A stretch of DNA of 64,000 nt from Forficula auricularia (GCA_024734495.1 JALMQS010000104.1:930001-994000), one strand, 5' to 3'; counted from the first letter of the stretch, positions 23,346 through 34,479 are shown. Notes: generated from the sequence alone by a model not told the origin. Made by a program: numbers and translations.

Positions 23346-24474
23346 ATTTCAATTAACATAAAACACATAAAAACTTAGCCGAAGATGAGACAGTTCGAAT
23401 TGTCAACCCAAAAAACCCCTAACCCGTGAATTTCTTCCAAATCATTAGCCGTTTTCGAGAAACCGATTCTATACATATAAATATATATATACCATATATA
23501 CAAAAATTGTTCGTTTAATATAATAAGTTAAGATAAGATAGTAATAATAGTATTTATTGCTTCTTTAGATGCATATATTTTCAGCTGTCGGTTCGTACTA
23601 TTTATTCCAAAATCTATCAATCTGGGTGCAAGACTCACAGTAGAAGATAAATAATAAAAAATAATATAGGGGATGACATCCCATCAAGATATATTTCTAG
23701 AATTAATAATTCAATGCAAATTCATCCTCTAACATTGATTGGAAACTGTTTGGGACGCTCATTAACGTAGAATATACAAATAAACAAACATTTTCTTATG
23801 GGGAGGGGGTGTTGTTGTTGTTGTTGTTCACCATTATCGAGCTCAACTACTGGTTGCTAATTTTCACCAATTTGTGGAATGCAGAAAAACAAAAATTAAA
23901 AATATTGAGTTAATTTGAAGAAATAACAAAGTATTTGAAAGCTCATACACGCCCCCTTTAAATTTTGGTGATTGTCATTTTTTTCCCCAGTGAAGACTTT
24001 GAGCTAGAAAGATTAAACTTGGCAGGAATGTGCACATTTATTTTATTAATCCCAACTGTTCGAGAGCTCACATTATAATGTTTCGATATTCTTCATTTTT
24101 AACTGGAAGTTCTGAAACAAGAAGGCGAAAATTTTCCGTTTTGAAAATATAAACGCCACGTCAGTATCAGAATTTACTCTCGATGATCTCCAGTTATCGT
24201 AATAGAACCATAAATACTAGTATATAGAGAAAAACTTACTTACCCTCCCCCCAGCCATTTTAGGAAAATGTTTTTCGCATTGACAGTTCCTTAAGGCTAA
24301 CTGTGTAAAATTTGATCTAATTCGGACAAACGGTTCAAATTTCCCTTTTTCAATTTAGTTATACAATAAACATAATAAATTATCAATTAATAATTTAAAT
24401 AAATCACACTAAAAGTTGATATGTTTTTTTTCTTTTGAGTCGGTGAACATTGTCAATTGAAAAGTTTTTGTTTT
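23346..24474. other. non-coding stretch
   Basis: AT-rich with a GTT microsatellite at about 23812-23828. No exon seen. The text at 23960-24360 may be an old repeat but has no second copy here. Confidence 0.4.
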
Positions 24475-24640
24475 TGCCGAGAGTAGCAGAGTTGTTGATT
24501 CACAAAGAGAAACAAAGAGGTTGTCCTCTGCTTGATGCAAATAAACATACACACATATATATCGAGATGATATATATGTATGTATGTTTATTTGCATCAA
24601 GCAGAGGACAACCTCTTTGTTTCTTCTTTGTGAACATTGT
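24475..24640. repeat. foldback made of two head-to-head GCATCAAGCAG repeats
   Basis: AACAAAGAGGTTGTCCTCTG then CTTGATGCAAATAAACATAC is followed about 40 bp on by its near-perfect complement. The single copies elsewhere (8080, 16600 inverted, 30985, 32455, 50860, 59350) show one arm only. Confidence 0.82.
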
Positions 24641-25059
24641 TAACCACGTTTCGAGATGGTTTCATTTCTTTATTTTTATGGGCAAGAAAACGCTGGTTAT
24701 GTCTTACTGCATAATTTACATTTTAATATTATAGATTAATCATTTGACAATTATTATAATTGGTTTTGATTAAATAAAGCTAAAAAATAAAAAATAAAAT
24801 AAAAATGTGCAACTCGTAAAAATTCATCCTCTGATTTTCATATTGATTTCATATTAAGGCTTCGAGAGCTAATAGGGCCGGCTAATAAACTATAATATTC
24901 ATCCTACCGTCGACAAAAAAATATTTTCAATATTAAAATAGTTTTAGCTCTTTTTCAGACATTTTGAGAAAACAAAGCAAAATACGTATACAAATTTTCT
25001 TCCACTATTACAATATTTCCATTACTAAGTAAGGTAAAGTAATAATTTTTAAGAAAAAA

Positions 25060-25703
25060 ATAAAACCGACTTCAAAAAAATTAAATGCAACAAATAAAAT
25101 ACACTAAAAGTTATAAAATAATTATTATCTTTTTTAGTTACACTAAACTACGAAATATTAAGATGAAATTACTTTTTGAAGTCGGTGCCAAACAAACTAT
25201 ACCTATAAGCGACCGTATTAACCAAACGTACTAAGTAAGATCCGTCGAGTCCGATTCATAAAAGGTATATGTTTGGCACCGACTTCAAAAAGTAATTTCA
25301 TGTTAATATTTCGTAGTTTAGTTGCAACTAAATAAGATAATAATTATTTTATACCTTTTAGAGTATTTTAATTGTTGCATTTAATTTTATTGAAGTCGGT
25401 TTTATTTTTATTTTTAGTGATGTTATCATCAGAACTTGACCAAATTAATATGGCAACATCACTAACCTACCCCTTTCCAATAAAAAAAGAATCATCGAAA
25501 TCGGTTAATAAACAAAGAAGTTAGGCCTGAACAAACCTAACAAAAAAGGCCTAATACCTATAAAAAATGGGACCAATCGGAAGGTAGACTGAACCCAATG
25601 CAAATTTTTTTTCAGAATCGGTTCACAATTGGCGGAGATATGAGGTAACATAGGCACAAAAAAAAAATAGAGAACCTCCTCCTTTTTTGAAGTCGGTTAA
25701 AAA
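25060..25703. mobile_element. ACCGACTTCAAAAA transposon relic, copy 2
   Basis: Bounded by AAACCGACTTCAAAAAAA and TTTTTTGAAGTCGGTTAAAA, i.e. inverted ends. Contains the inner palindrome GAAGTCGGTGCC...GGCACCGACTTC. The right part aligns inverted with 17430-17720. Confidence 0.8.
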
Positions 25704-25899
25704 GTGATAATATTAATCTCAATAATTTTAGCTTTCATATTTATTTTTATAATATATTTTAATTTCTGGAAATTTAGGGGGGTATATAACAAGAGGGTGG
25801 CTGGTATTGAAATAATCCAAGATGCTGTCGCTGACAGATGAATCCAGGCTTTTCGACATGGTTGCAAATTTGTCAAAGTTCTATACTATAGTCGGTGGC

Positions 25900-26178
25900 T
25901 TGAAAAACTCACCCCCTGCCCACCCCTTCCGACTGCACCCACCCTCGGCCCTCTGCTCCAGAGCAACCCCCGTCTCGCCCATCTCTGGTCCTGGGTTTTA
26001 TTCCCGTCACGAAGTCAGGGGGCCATTCTTTACCAGTCCTTCCGGAAACCCGCCACCCGCACACCCCCGGCCGTAGCAAGTTCGAAAAAGAAGAGCACAA
26101 ATTGCCTGGGCGGAAGCAACGCGAAACACCGGGCGCCAAAAAAAATAAAATAAAAATGTGCAACTCGTAAAAATTCGT
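25900..26178 (+). repeat. GC-rich retroposon-like segment with shared tail
   Basis: A GC-rich stretch ends in an A-rich tail and AAATAAAAATGTGCAACTCG (26147-26166), a sequence also present at 24795-24814. It includes GGTTTTATTCCC, a decayed B-box-like site. Open frames across it are in GC-rich sequence and show no domain. A SINE-like origin is a guess. Confidence 0.35.
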
Positions 26179-26179
26179 A

Positions 26180-26777
26180 CACAAAACAGAAAAAGAAAGA
26201 GGGGATTCGATAATAAATTAACATCACGAAATTCGTTTTTTTTTTCAATTAAATCTATGGAGGTTATCAAGAAGTGCGTATCTAATTGAATCAGCTATTA
26301 AATCTTCCAAATGTTCTAACAGTTTCTGTTTGTTTTAAGTAAATTAAAACTAATTATGCAAAAAAATTAAAAATTTTAATCACATTTTATAAAATGACTG
26401 TAGTAATAATCCTTCTAAAGCGGCGTTTCTTATCCATTTCAGATTTATCAATCTTATGACCAAAGCTATTTGTCTTTACTCCTTGTTAAAAAAAATATGA
26501 GAAAATAAAACTTTAAGGGAGTTGTATCACCATATGCGTTTTCTTATGATTTTTTTAGACAGATTATTTAAATCCTTTTGCATTGATTGGTGGCAAAACG
26601 AAATTTATGAACAAGATAGAGATTTTCAGACTCTTATAAATTGCACTATTACGGGATATCGGAAAGTTTACATACATATTTAATTATAATTAAGAAACTC
26701 TTCTTACCATTGTTATAAAAACTAAACCAACATTAAACAATAACTAATACTTCATTATTCGTGTCCATGATTAATAA
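26180..26777. other. AT-rich non-coding stretch
   Basis: No gene or repeat recognised; one CTTTAAGGGAGTTG at 26512 resembles the end of the TTAAGGGAGTTCGGGA MITE. Confidence 0.4.
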
Positions 26778-26837
26778 TTAAAGGAATCGTAGGGAGTTGG
26801 ACAAGACTTTAAATTAAATTAAATACAAGTTTTGATT

Positions 26838-26890
26838 AAATTTGACATACGTTTCGTTGCTGTTTTGCAACTTCTTCAGTGGCTCATTTA
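26838..26890 (-). ncRNA. hammerhead ribozyme-like motif, family 5 left arm
   Basis: Minus strand: CTGAAGA (26873-26879), one extra A, a perfect 5-bp stem II (GTTGC/GCAAC), GAAAC (26851-26855), GTA (26848-26850). Stem I pairs at 7 of 10 positions with an internal loop (AAATGAGCCA against TGTCAAATTT). The triplet GTA obeys the NUH rule. Confidence 0.72.
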
Positions 26891-27103
26891 TTAAACTTAT
26901 TTGTCAGGATTTCTTACTACGAGAAAAATATTTTCAAACAGTATTCTTTTTTCTATCACAATTCATTCAATTCATCAACTAACATAAAATATAAATCTTT
27001 TAAACAAAGTAATTGTTTTTTGTCAAAAAACTAAAAGAATCAAATTGAACAAAGATTTTTTTTTTATTATTATTATGTACTAAGATATCATTAAGAAGAT
27101 TAT

Positions 27104-27151
27104 TATGTACACTGAAGAAGTTGCAAAACAGCAACGAAACGTATGGCATAT
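27104..27151 (+). ncRNA. hammerhead ribozyme-like motif, family 5 right arm
   Basis: CTGAAGA (27112-27118), extra A, stem II GTTGC/GCAAC, GAAAC (27136-27140), GTA (27141-27143). Stem I: TATGT-A-CA with TG-GCATA, seven pairs and one bulged A. The stem I sequence differs from the left arm yet still pairs, which suggests constraint. Confidence 0.72.
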
Positions 27152-27631
27152 TTAATCAAAACTTGTATTTAATTTAATTTCAAGTCTTGTCCAACTCCCT
27201 ACGATTCCTTTAATAACTAATACATTTTTTAAGAAAATTTTAATTCATAGTTACAACACAGTTTCTGAAATAATAATTAAAAAATAATGAACAATTTATA
27301 ATGAAAAATTTACACTAAAAACAAACTGGGAACAACGCATATATTTAACTAACACTTTTTAGTGGGTTAACTTTAGTACTTTTTTGACGTTTTTACGTTT
27401 CAGCCATCGTCGCAACAGCTTTCAATCGCTTATTAAGAACTTTTTGTTTTATAAATCTCCCTTTATAATGTACTTTATCTGACATTTCTGTGATAAAATA
27501 TATACAAGCTCGGACAGTGTTGCCAAATTTGTCAAACGAGCACGGGATTGGTTAGTAGTGGTACATAAACTACAAAAAGTTTTGGGCTTATGAATAATGA
27601 ATCCTTATTGTCTGTTCTATATACTCTAGCA

Positions 27632-28543
27632 CAGTGTTTCTCAAAGTGTGTTCCGCGGAAACCTGGGGTTCCATGAAGACATGCCAAGGGTTTCGCAAAA
27701 AATTCAGGGTGAAAAAATTCTAGCGTTCAAAAGGTGAAGTTTTGGATTAGTTGTGTAAATCGCAGAGATCTCGAGCATTTTCCAGCTATGAAGGACATTT
27801 TGGAAGAAGATCTAAATACCAGTTAATATACCAAAATCGTTCATCACTTGGAATGTCTGAATAAATCAATCGAACAATATTTCACTGATGTTAATTTCAA
27901 AAACCTGGAAAATAATTCCTCGATGAAAAATCCTTTTGTTGATAGTGAAAAGCCATCCTCCTTTTCACACCAAGATTATAAAATTTTATCGAAATACCTT
28001 CAGATTCTTCACTGCAAACGATCCCTTTGTCAAAATTTTGGTGTAGTTTAACACGCGAATATCCACAGTTGACCCAGAGAGGTTTTAATTCTCTTTTATC
28101 ATTTACTACAACTTATTTGTGAGAGTCTGAATTCTCAACCTACTTATTAATAAAAAATAAGTACCACAATAAGCTGGATTCAGAGTCGGATATGACAGTA
28201 CAACTTCCATCATTAAGACCTGATATAAAGTATTTGTGTAAACACAAAAAACAGTATCATTCGTCGCATTGATGGCAATGCCTATGAAAAGTTGATGTGT
28301 TCGAAAATGTTTTTTTTTCTTTTACTTACGGAAGTTTTGATTTAGTAACTGTTTAATATAAATATAGTGGGTGATTATATAAATAAAAAAATAAAAATAT
28401 AAGACAATAAAAGTAGTGTTTCTTAATTAATTCACTCCATTTAACTATATTTCAAATTCAAAAAAAAAATGTTCCCATAACATCGGGTTCCACGTTTACC
28501 TTCTAAACGGAAAAGGGTTCCACTTTGTGTTTGAGAAACACTG
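27632..28543 (+). mobile_element. non-autonomous hAT element with 8-bp target duplication
   Basis: Terminal inverted repeats CAGTGTTTCTCAAAGTG (left) and TTTGAGAAACACTG (right), flanked by the exact duplication CTCTAGCA at 27624-27631 and 28544-28551. Ends, and the text ...GGGGTTCCATGAAGAC near the left end, are of the hAT/Charlie-ZBED kind. Inside is a decayed piece of transposase: HLECLNKSIEQYFTDVNF and NPFVDSEKP, then SCES-like and TTY-like fragments of the C-terminal dimerisation region. Only about 900 bp remain, so most of the transposase gene is deleted. The clean duplication argues for fairly recent insertion. Confidence 0.92.
27780..28300 (+). pseudogene. hAT transposase C-terminal remnant
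   Basis: MECLNKSIEQYFTDVNFKNL is followed by MKNPFVDS and HQDYKILSKYLQ, similar in layout to ZBED/hAT proteins, then stops and frameshifts. LICESLNSQPTY is the decayed hAT dimerisation motif, and IDGNAYEKLMCS follows. Not functional. Confidence 0.7.
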
Positions 28544-28551
28544 CTCTAGCA

Positions 28552-29207
28552 TTAACTTTTTGCTAGTATTGTCGCGATACAACTACTTAAAAGTTATTAG
28601 GACTATTGACTGTTTACTACTTGTTTTTCTACTAAAAATTCTAAATGTCCATTCAGTTTCAATTCGTAAAATGTTGCAATACTATTTAATTATAAACCTA
28701 TGAGAATAAAGACAAATATTTTGTTAAGGGAGGAGAGTTCTTGACGAAACATATTTAAATAAAGTGCTGCTGGCTGTCATTCTCGCTAGCTTGCTTGATT
28801 TTAGGACATGTTCTATTTTCCAGCTTGGCCCTAGGAAGCCATTTGTTAGCAAAAAGCAGACAAAAATTTTTTAAAACAAGCCTCGTGTGCAGCGGCCTTT
28901 TACATTTGTTATATAATAGAAATAAAATTATATAAAAATACAAGAAGAGATGTATGATAAAGTTACGTAGTGTTTAAGCCCAGCCAGAATATTTATAAAA
29001 GTCATTAAAAAAAATAATTAACATTTTTTTGGACATCACAATAACTTCAATAGTAATCTCAATTTAAACTTGTACAATTTCCGACAATGTAGAGAAAATT
29101 TTTTCATGATGTCCCAAAAATTTTCAGTTATATTAATTAAGAATTATTTCTAGAAGAACACCATTCAGCAATAGAATTCTTAATAGATAAATAAAGTAAT
29201 AACTCAC
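28552..29207. other. non-coding intron next to the linker exon
   Basis: No repeat with a second copy recognised. The 62-codon minus frame at 28755-28943 has no recognisable domain. Confidence 0.4.
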
Positions 29208-29278
29208 TTGTAAAATATGGGTGCCCTGGTGTTGTTCGAACATTTCCATCGCTATGGTTCGTGATCGAACAGGTGAGG
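29208..29278 (-). CDS. trh: trachealess-like gene, bHLH-PAS linker exon
   Basis: A 71-bp internal exon between acceptor ttgttattgttgcag (ends at 29279) and donor GTGAGT (29202-29207). The first two bases complete the codon left open by the bHLH exon (G+CC = Ala). The 23 codons that follow read SPVRSRTIAMEMFEQHQGTH then ILQ. The end, FEQHQGTHILQ, is the conserved lead-in to PAS-A in Trh proteins, and its phase 0 end joins the next exon (SLDGF). The exon is too short to appear as a long open frame; it is supported by splice sites, phase on both sides, order, and family match. It lies inside a very repeat-rich intron and is itself flanked by a foldback repeat (29340-29600) and a hAT element (27632-28543). 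Confidence 0.93.
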
Positions 29279-29339
29279 CTGCAACAATAACAAACACAAT
29301 TAACATAAATCAATCCAATCAATAAATCATTCAATACTT

Positions 29340-29600
29340 ATTACATAATCAATATAATTAAATAAAAAAAACTAGTTAATTTTTAATAAATTATATTTTA
29401 AAAAAACTAAAAAACATGCTTCTAAAAAGTATAAAATAATGTAATACTTAATCAAAAAGCGTGAGCCGCAGAAACTTTTAATTAATTTCGACAAAGTGCC
29501 CCACGCTTTTTGAATAAATATTACATTATATTATATTTTTTAGAATTATGTTTTTTTAGTTTTTTAAAATATAGTTTATTTTTTTACTTTTTAGTCTTAA
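29340..29600. repeat. foldback repeat, copy 2
   Basis: TTTTAAAAAAACTAAAAAAC at the left is mirrored at 29560-29580; the centre has AAAAAGCGTG...CACGCTTTTTG. Sibling of 11985-12285. Confidence 0.78.
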
Positions 29601-29687
29601 TTATTTTAATAGAGAAAATTTTGCGGAATTTAACAGAATGAAATGTTTTACTTAGAAAAAGTGGTGTAGGTTTTAGGTGAAACATGA

Positions 29688-29868
29688 TATTAATTAATAA
29701 AGTAAAGGGTGTGTAGTTTCACAGTGAATGAAATAAAACTAAAACAGTTTTAACCTGTAAACTCCTGATGATGGACTAATAATCCGAAATATATTGAGTT
29801 TGTATAAACCTCTTTGAGTTATTTCATTCACTGTGAAACTACACTCCCTTTACTTTGTTAATTAAGAA
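29688..29868 (+). repeat. family 6 repeat, short copy
   Basis: Starts AAGTAAAGGGTGTGTAGTTT and ends with the inverted AACTACACTCCCTTTACTTT. Between them lies one hammerhead-like motif. Larger copies at 37372-37612 and 55968-56640. Confidence 0.82.
29756..29804 (+). ncRNA. hammerhead ribozyme-like motif, family 6
   Basis: CTGATGA (29765-29771), one extra T, 3-bp stem II (GGA/TCC), GAAA (29786-29789). The next bases, with the last A of GAAA, are the palindrome ATATAT (29789-29794), then T and stem I GAGTTTGTA, which pairs with TGTAAACTC just before the box (six Watson-Crick pairs, two wobbles, one more pair). Confidence 0.65.
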
Positions 29869-30059
29869 TGAAATGTATTTATTTTTATTATTTTTATATA
29901 ATTTCATTTAAATTGAGTAGGTAAACAAATATTTTTATAGAGAAATGTTTGCGAAATTTAACAGAACAAAGCATGTAAAAATTAGACAGTACTTTTGTCT
30001 CTTGATGACATTTTAAAGTGGATGAGATACCATTTTTATTGGATCAATGAGAAATTTGT

Positions 30060-30385
30060 TTTTTTTTTTATAAATTTTATTAAACTTATTATTTTACATG
30101 AATTAATATAAACATTGAATGTGAGCTTCTGGAGATAATGAGAAGAATTTTTTTTTTTTTTTTTTTTATAAATTTTATTAAACCAATTATTTTACATTAA
30201 TTAATGTATACATTGTATTTTTTGCTTCGATTCCGGAGATTACTTCTCCACCATCGAGTGTCCTTATTCATCTTTAGTCCTTGTTTTTAATAAGAGGAAA
30301 AATCTAATTAGATAAAAAACCTCTTTTCCGATAATTATTTCAATTCCATTATTCCCCAATCAAGTCGATTGGTTATCTCTCATTC
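30060..30385 (-). mobile_element. short retroposon, second copy plus a partial copy
   Basis: 30158-30385 is nearly identical to 15912-16140 (GCTTCGATTCCGGAGA, CACCATCGAGTGTCCTTATT). A more decayed partial copy at 30060-30150 precedes it, each beginning with a T-run, i.e. with A-tails on the minus strand. Confidence 0.8.
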
Positions 30386-30564
30386 CTCCATCCTTCCAAG
30401 TGACTGTGATATTTATTTTAATATTTTCAAATTCTTAAATATTAATAATATTCATATTTAAACTAACTCTTGTAATAATAACTTGTAATAATCATAATAA
30501 AAACTTGTAATAATTATAAGACTATATCTGATTATTGTAATCCGTTCTTTATAACTATTAAAAT

Positions 30565-30757
30565 GGGGGGGGGTCAGATAGGCTAGGTGGTAGCGTGCCA
30601 GCCTGCTAACCAGGGGACCCGGGTTCGAATCCGACTCGAGGCATCCAGGTAAAATCTGACCCCGGGGGTAGAGACAAATTTAGATGAAATATACAATAAT
30701 TAGTATCGTAAATTGGCTTATGGTTAGAAAGGCCGAAAAGCCAAAAAAAAAAAAAAA
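30565..30757 (+). mobile_element. tRNA-derived SINE, copy 1
   Basis: Begins GGGGTCAGATAGGCTAGGTG with an A-box-like TAGGCTAGGTGGTAGCGTG, an anticodon-arm-like GCTAACCAG, and a B box GGGTTCGAATCC. It continues into an unrelated body (GTATCGTAAATTGGCTTATG) and ends AAGGCCGAAAAGCC plus a pure A-run. Second copy at 34202-34375. Confidence 0.85.
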
Positions 30758-30984
30758 ACTTAAAATAATTCTAACTTGTAATAATTATAAGACTATATGT
30801 AATTATTATTATTTTTCTTTCTTTCTCTATTAGCAAAATTGTAAATATGATGTTCAATCTATATAAATGATGGCCAAAATGAAACATCTGATTTCGAAGC
30901 CCAAAAGTTGTAGTAAATAAATAAATAAATAAATACCATTTTCATGAAGTCGCTAAACCAATACCTACTATAATTTGTTTTATA

Positions 30985-31095
30985 TGTGTATGGTTATTCG
31001 CATCAAGCAGAGGCCAACCTCAATGATTTCTCTTCATGAAAAGTAACTTTGGCACTGTCGGCAAAACAAAATCTTTCTATTAGACTTAATTTTTC
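30985..31095 (+). repeat. GCATCAAGCAG dispersed repeat
   Basis: GGTTATTCGCATCAAGCAGA and CTGTCGGCAAAACAAAATCT match the arms of the foldback at 24475-24640. Confidence 0.7.
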
Positions 31096-31099
31096 ACTT

Positions 31100-31845
31100 T
31101 TCCCCTATAATTTCAGTCCTTTATTTATTATTGATATTAATATTCTTGAATTTATATATATTATTTAAATATTGAAGTATTATTATTATTTATTCAAAAT
31201 CTCATATTTTATACATTTTTTTACATCCCTTGTTCCCCGGCACTTAGGTGAATATGTCCAAATATGTCCGTATGATATGATTTGTATTGGCTCGGATCCC
31301 TAAAAAACAATTGGCACCCTCTGGCAAGGTGTCAATATTTCATAGCCCTCTGACACAAGCAATTTCTGGACTGCAAGTCCCTCGAGCACCTCCACCCCTT
31401 CTTCGTCACACATCCCCCGCAAGAACCCACCCTCCCCCGCTGTCTTATTCACCCTAAACGAAGGATATTAGAGGCAGGTTGTGTGACTAAGCATGATCTA
31501 TGGTACAAAATAATGTCTTATTTATGTTATAAGGTGATAATTAGAGCTCATTACAACCCCCTCTCGGGGGTAAGTTATTAATTAATCTTTCACTCAACTC
31601 TCATAAGGACAACAGATCAGTATTATTACGTGCCCTGGAGCAACACCTCATCTCTCATAAATATTCCATATTATTTACTTTTAAAGGGGTGGTTTTGGCA
31701 GACGTGTTAGCTTTTTAGCTTTCCACTCGAGTTCTAGATCTAAACATTGTATTTAAAATTTAACTAATAATTCGGTTATTGAAATATTTTACGCTTTATT
31801 TAACTAGCACAAACATTAATTTGTTCTGGCTAAATAGTGGTCAAT
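31100..31845. other. non-coding stretch with C-rich patch
   Basis: 31240-31450 is richer in GC and appears unique in the window. No exon recognised. Confidence 0.4.
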
Positions 31846-31849
31846 TATA

Positions 31850-31970
31850 TGAGGTCATTAAATCTATTTTGAACCCATTAGAAATAACAGATAGCATATT
31901 TCTAATTAATAAGAGTGGTGACGAAGATGTTCAACATAAGGACGTATAATTTCTAATGAATAAATTATTA
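31850..31970 (+). repeat. degenerate family 8 copy
   Basis: TTGAACCCATTAGAAATAAC and ATTTCTAATTAATAAGAGTG match the family; the hammerhead core is eroded (GTGACGAAGATG). Confidence 0.55.
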
Positions 31971-31971
31971 T

Positions 31972-32440
31972 TATTCATTATATATAGGTATATATTTGGA
32001 TGGATTTTGATGAAAAGTTCAAAAAAGAGAGATTTATTATTCAAAACCGACGTTTCGGAGATTTATTCCCTCCTTCTTAAGGGATTCGAAAAGTCAGTGA
32101 AGGAAATTCAATGTGACATGAAGAAGGAGGGAATAAAACTCTGAAACGTCGGTTTCGAATAAAAAATAGATAATTTTAATTATCTCTTTTTTGTACTTTG
32201 GACTGCCTCATCAAAATCCACCCAAATTCACTTATCAGTCCAGCTCCAAAAACTACTAGGTATACCTACCTATATACTTATTTACAGGGGAATGTAACAC
32301 TGGATTTCCTTCACTGTCCTTGCAAAACCTTGAAGAAACAGTGAATAAATCTCCGAATCGTCGGTTTTGAATAAAAAAGATAGTTATAATTATTTTTCCA
32401 CCCAAATTCACTTATCAGCCCGTCTCCAAAAAACTACTTC
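31972..32440. repeat. family 2-related foldback plus a partial extra copy
   Basis: Arms TTGGATGGATTTTGATGA...TCATCAAAATCCACCCAA; inside, CCGACGTTTCGGAGATTTAT on the left and AAACGTCGGTTTCGAAT on the right keep the GAAACGTC half, but the boxes read CTTAAGA and ATGAAGA, so neither core is intact. A third partial copy follows at 32330-32440. Confidence 0.72.
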
Positions 32441-34164
32441 AATATTATAGGCTTATTTACATCAAGCAGAAGACAACCTCATTGATTTGTCCTTATGAAA
32501 AGCTTTTCGTTCGTACTAAATCTACTGAGTAAACTAGTCCATAGCGTACTGTTCAAAGTACTTTCGCCCCTCCACACTGATAAATACTTAATATATTCTC
32601 TCATAAGTAAACACAACATGCCATTTAAACAGCCTGAAAATAAAATGCACCCACTTTTCGGAAATATGAATTTTAAATTTAAATGTATATCGAGAAGGGT
32701 GGTTGAAAGAAGAAAAAGAATATAAAATCCTATCAATAGCGGAAAATTCGTTTTTGTTGATCCGGCCATATGTTTGTGGTACATCGAACGAGGGAGACAC
32801 TAAGTATTTCCTGAATCATTCCGTGACAAATACAGGGATGGAAGTTACATTTTCAATGATCCCTTCCTATTTCTTGTAAAATCACGCTTTAAAGGGATAT
32901 TTTATCTGCGAATGTATAGATGTCAAATTGTCAAGGAATATGAGAGGGGAATAATCTTGCATTTATGGACTGAATCGTTTTTATTGACACCGTGGCGGTT
33001 TTTGAGAGGGCAATCAAACATTTAAGTAGAAATGAACTAAATCGCTGAAAATATATACTACCGTAAACTCTCGATTTAACATAGAACATTTTCAGTCCGT
33101 AGTATGTTACAAATGAAAATTGAAGGAACGGGTTTATTTTTTAGGTACCTCGTGTTAGAGTCGACGTGGTCAATAAACGTACATTTATTAAACTATTAAA
33201 AATTGATTAAATCGTGGTTGAGCAGTTAAGGTAGTTCTTTCGCGACAGTCCATACAAAAAGTTTATATATATATATATATATATATGAACGGTACTACAA
33301 TTTTAGGTTATGTTTTTTTAACGTGACTGTACTTCTCACACTACTATATTCTCTTTATGAATGGATCTTTTCCAAGCGATTGTTCTTATATCCCCTCTAC
33401 TAAAAATAATCGCCCAAATATGTTTTTTTTTATTTTTTATCAAAACTACGCGGTAAATAATTTTAATTTTTTTTTAAGTTCTTCGAATTTATTATTCTAA
33501 CAAATATTAGTTTTTCATCAAGATGGTGAAAGTTCTTCAATGAAAAAATAAAATAATGATCATTTTCCCACCCTTTCCCAAATCTAGCATTTGTAAAAAA
33601 ATTTATTTATAATTGCAATTATTTCATGATACACTGCATCGATAATTGTTTTCAATTGTGAGATTACACGGCAAGGGCCTGCAGAATACTGATGAAATAA
33701 ATACATACAATATTAATATGTAAATAAAGATGTCTTAAATTAAAAGTAGTTAAAAATGTGTAAATTTATAATGTTGGTTAACATTTTCAAAGACAGACCA
33801 AAAATTAAATAAATAAATAAAAAATTGAGCCACTTTAATACTGAATTGACCAGGTAGGCAATTTAGTAATTAACATACTGTTAATTTAACAGCTCGTAAA
33901 CAATGTTATGGACATGAAAATATAGTAAATATAATATTAAGATCTTGAGTGGGTTTTTAAATATTCTAAAAGATGGTATTATGGGTTTATGCTGAAAATT
34001 ACATTGAGTTCATAGCAAAATTTTGCTTTTTTTAATTTGAGTAAAATTTATTTGCTTAAATCAAACTAAGTTATATAATTATAGCAACAAAGCTATTGAA
34101 GCTTTTATTTTTGTAATTAATTTGATTAAAATTTGAATTTTTAGTGAAATCAAACATAATTAGG
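32441..34164. other. AT-rich non-coding stretch
   Basis: 32455-32500 has a GCATCAAGCAG repeat piece. The overlapping frames at 32480-32800 on both strands show no known domain. A TA run is at 33260-33286. Confidence 0.4.
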
Positions 34165-34475
34165 TAATTATAATTATTTATTGAACAAGAACAAATAATA
34201 TTGGGGGGTCGGGTTAGACTAGGGGTGGCGTGCCAGCCCGCTAAGTAAGTGGACCCAGGTTCGAATCCGACTCGAGGCATCCGGCTAAAATCTGAGCCTG
34301 GGATAGAGACAAATTTAAAAAAAAATAATAATTAGTATCGTAAATTGGCTTATGGCTAGAAAGACCGAAAAGCCAAAAATAAAATAAAAAACATTGTAGT
34401 TGTATTGTATTATTTGTTCTTGTTCAATAAATAATTATAATTAATTATGTGTGATTTCAATAAAAATTCAAATTT
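34165..34475. repeat. foldback element family 7, copy 2, split by a SINE
   Basis: ATAATTATTTATTGAACAAG at the left and TTGTTCAATAAATAATTATA at the right are the same inverted ends as 48755-49300. The centre is replaced by a SINE. Confidence 0.78.
34202..34375 (+). mobile_element. tRNA-derived SINE, copy 2
   Basis: Same order as copy 1: GGGGTCGGGTTAGACTAGGG, B box AGGTTCGAATCC, GTATCGTAAATTGGCTTATG, AAGACCGAAAAGCC, then an A-rich tail. Confidence 0.85.
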
Positions 34476-34479
34476 TAAA

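Larger units (their letters stand above)
26778..27222. repeat. foldback element with a hammerhead-like motif in each arm (family 5)
   Basis: Outer arms AAAGGAATCGTAGGGAGTTG and CAACTCCCTACGATTCCTTT; the arms are less complete in the centre. Both hammerhead-like motifs have intact cores and point outward. Confidence 0.87.
15257..29207 (-). other. trh intron between linker exon and PAS-A exon (14.0 kb)
   Basis: Intron defined by donor GTGAGT (29202-29207) and acceptor CAG (15257-15259), phase 0. It holds LINE fragments, a complete non-autonomous hAT element, two arthropod-type GACTTC repeats, foldbacks, and a possible opposite-strand exon at 19258-19347. Confidence 0.9.

Noticed and set aside
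24450..24734. 94-codon open frame
   Set aside because: Runs through a foldback of the GCATCAAGCAG repeat, so it is not a gene.
32479..32800. 101-, 76- and 70-codon overlapping frames
   Set aside because: They overlap on both strands in one place, none has a known motif, and the region starts in a dispersed repeat.
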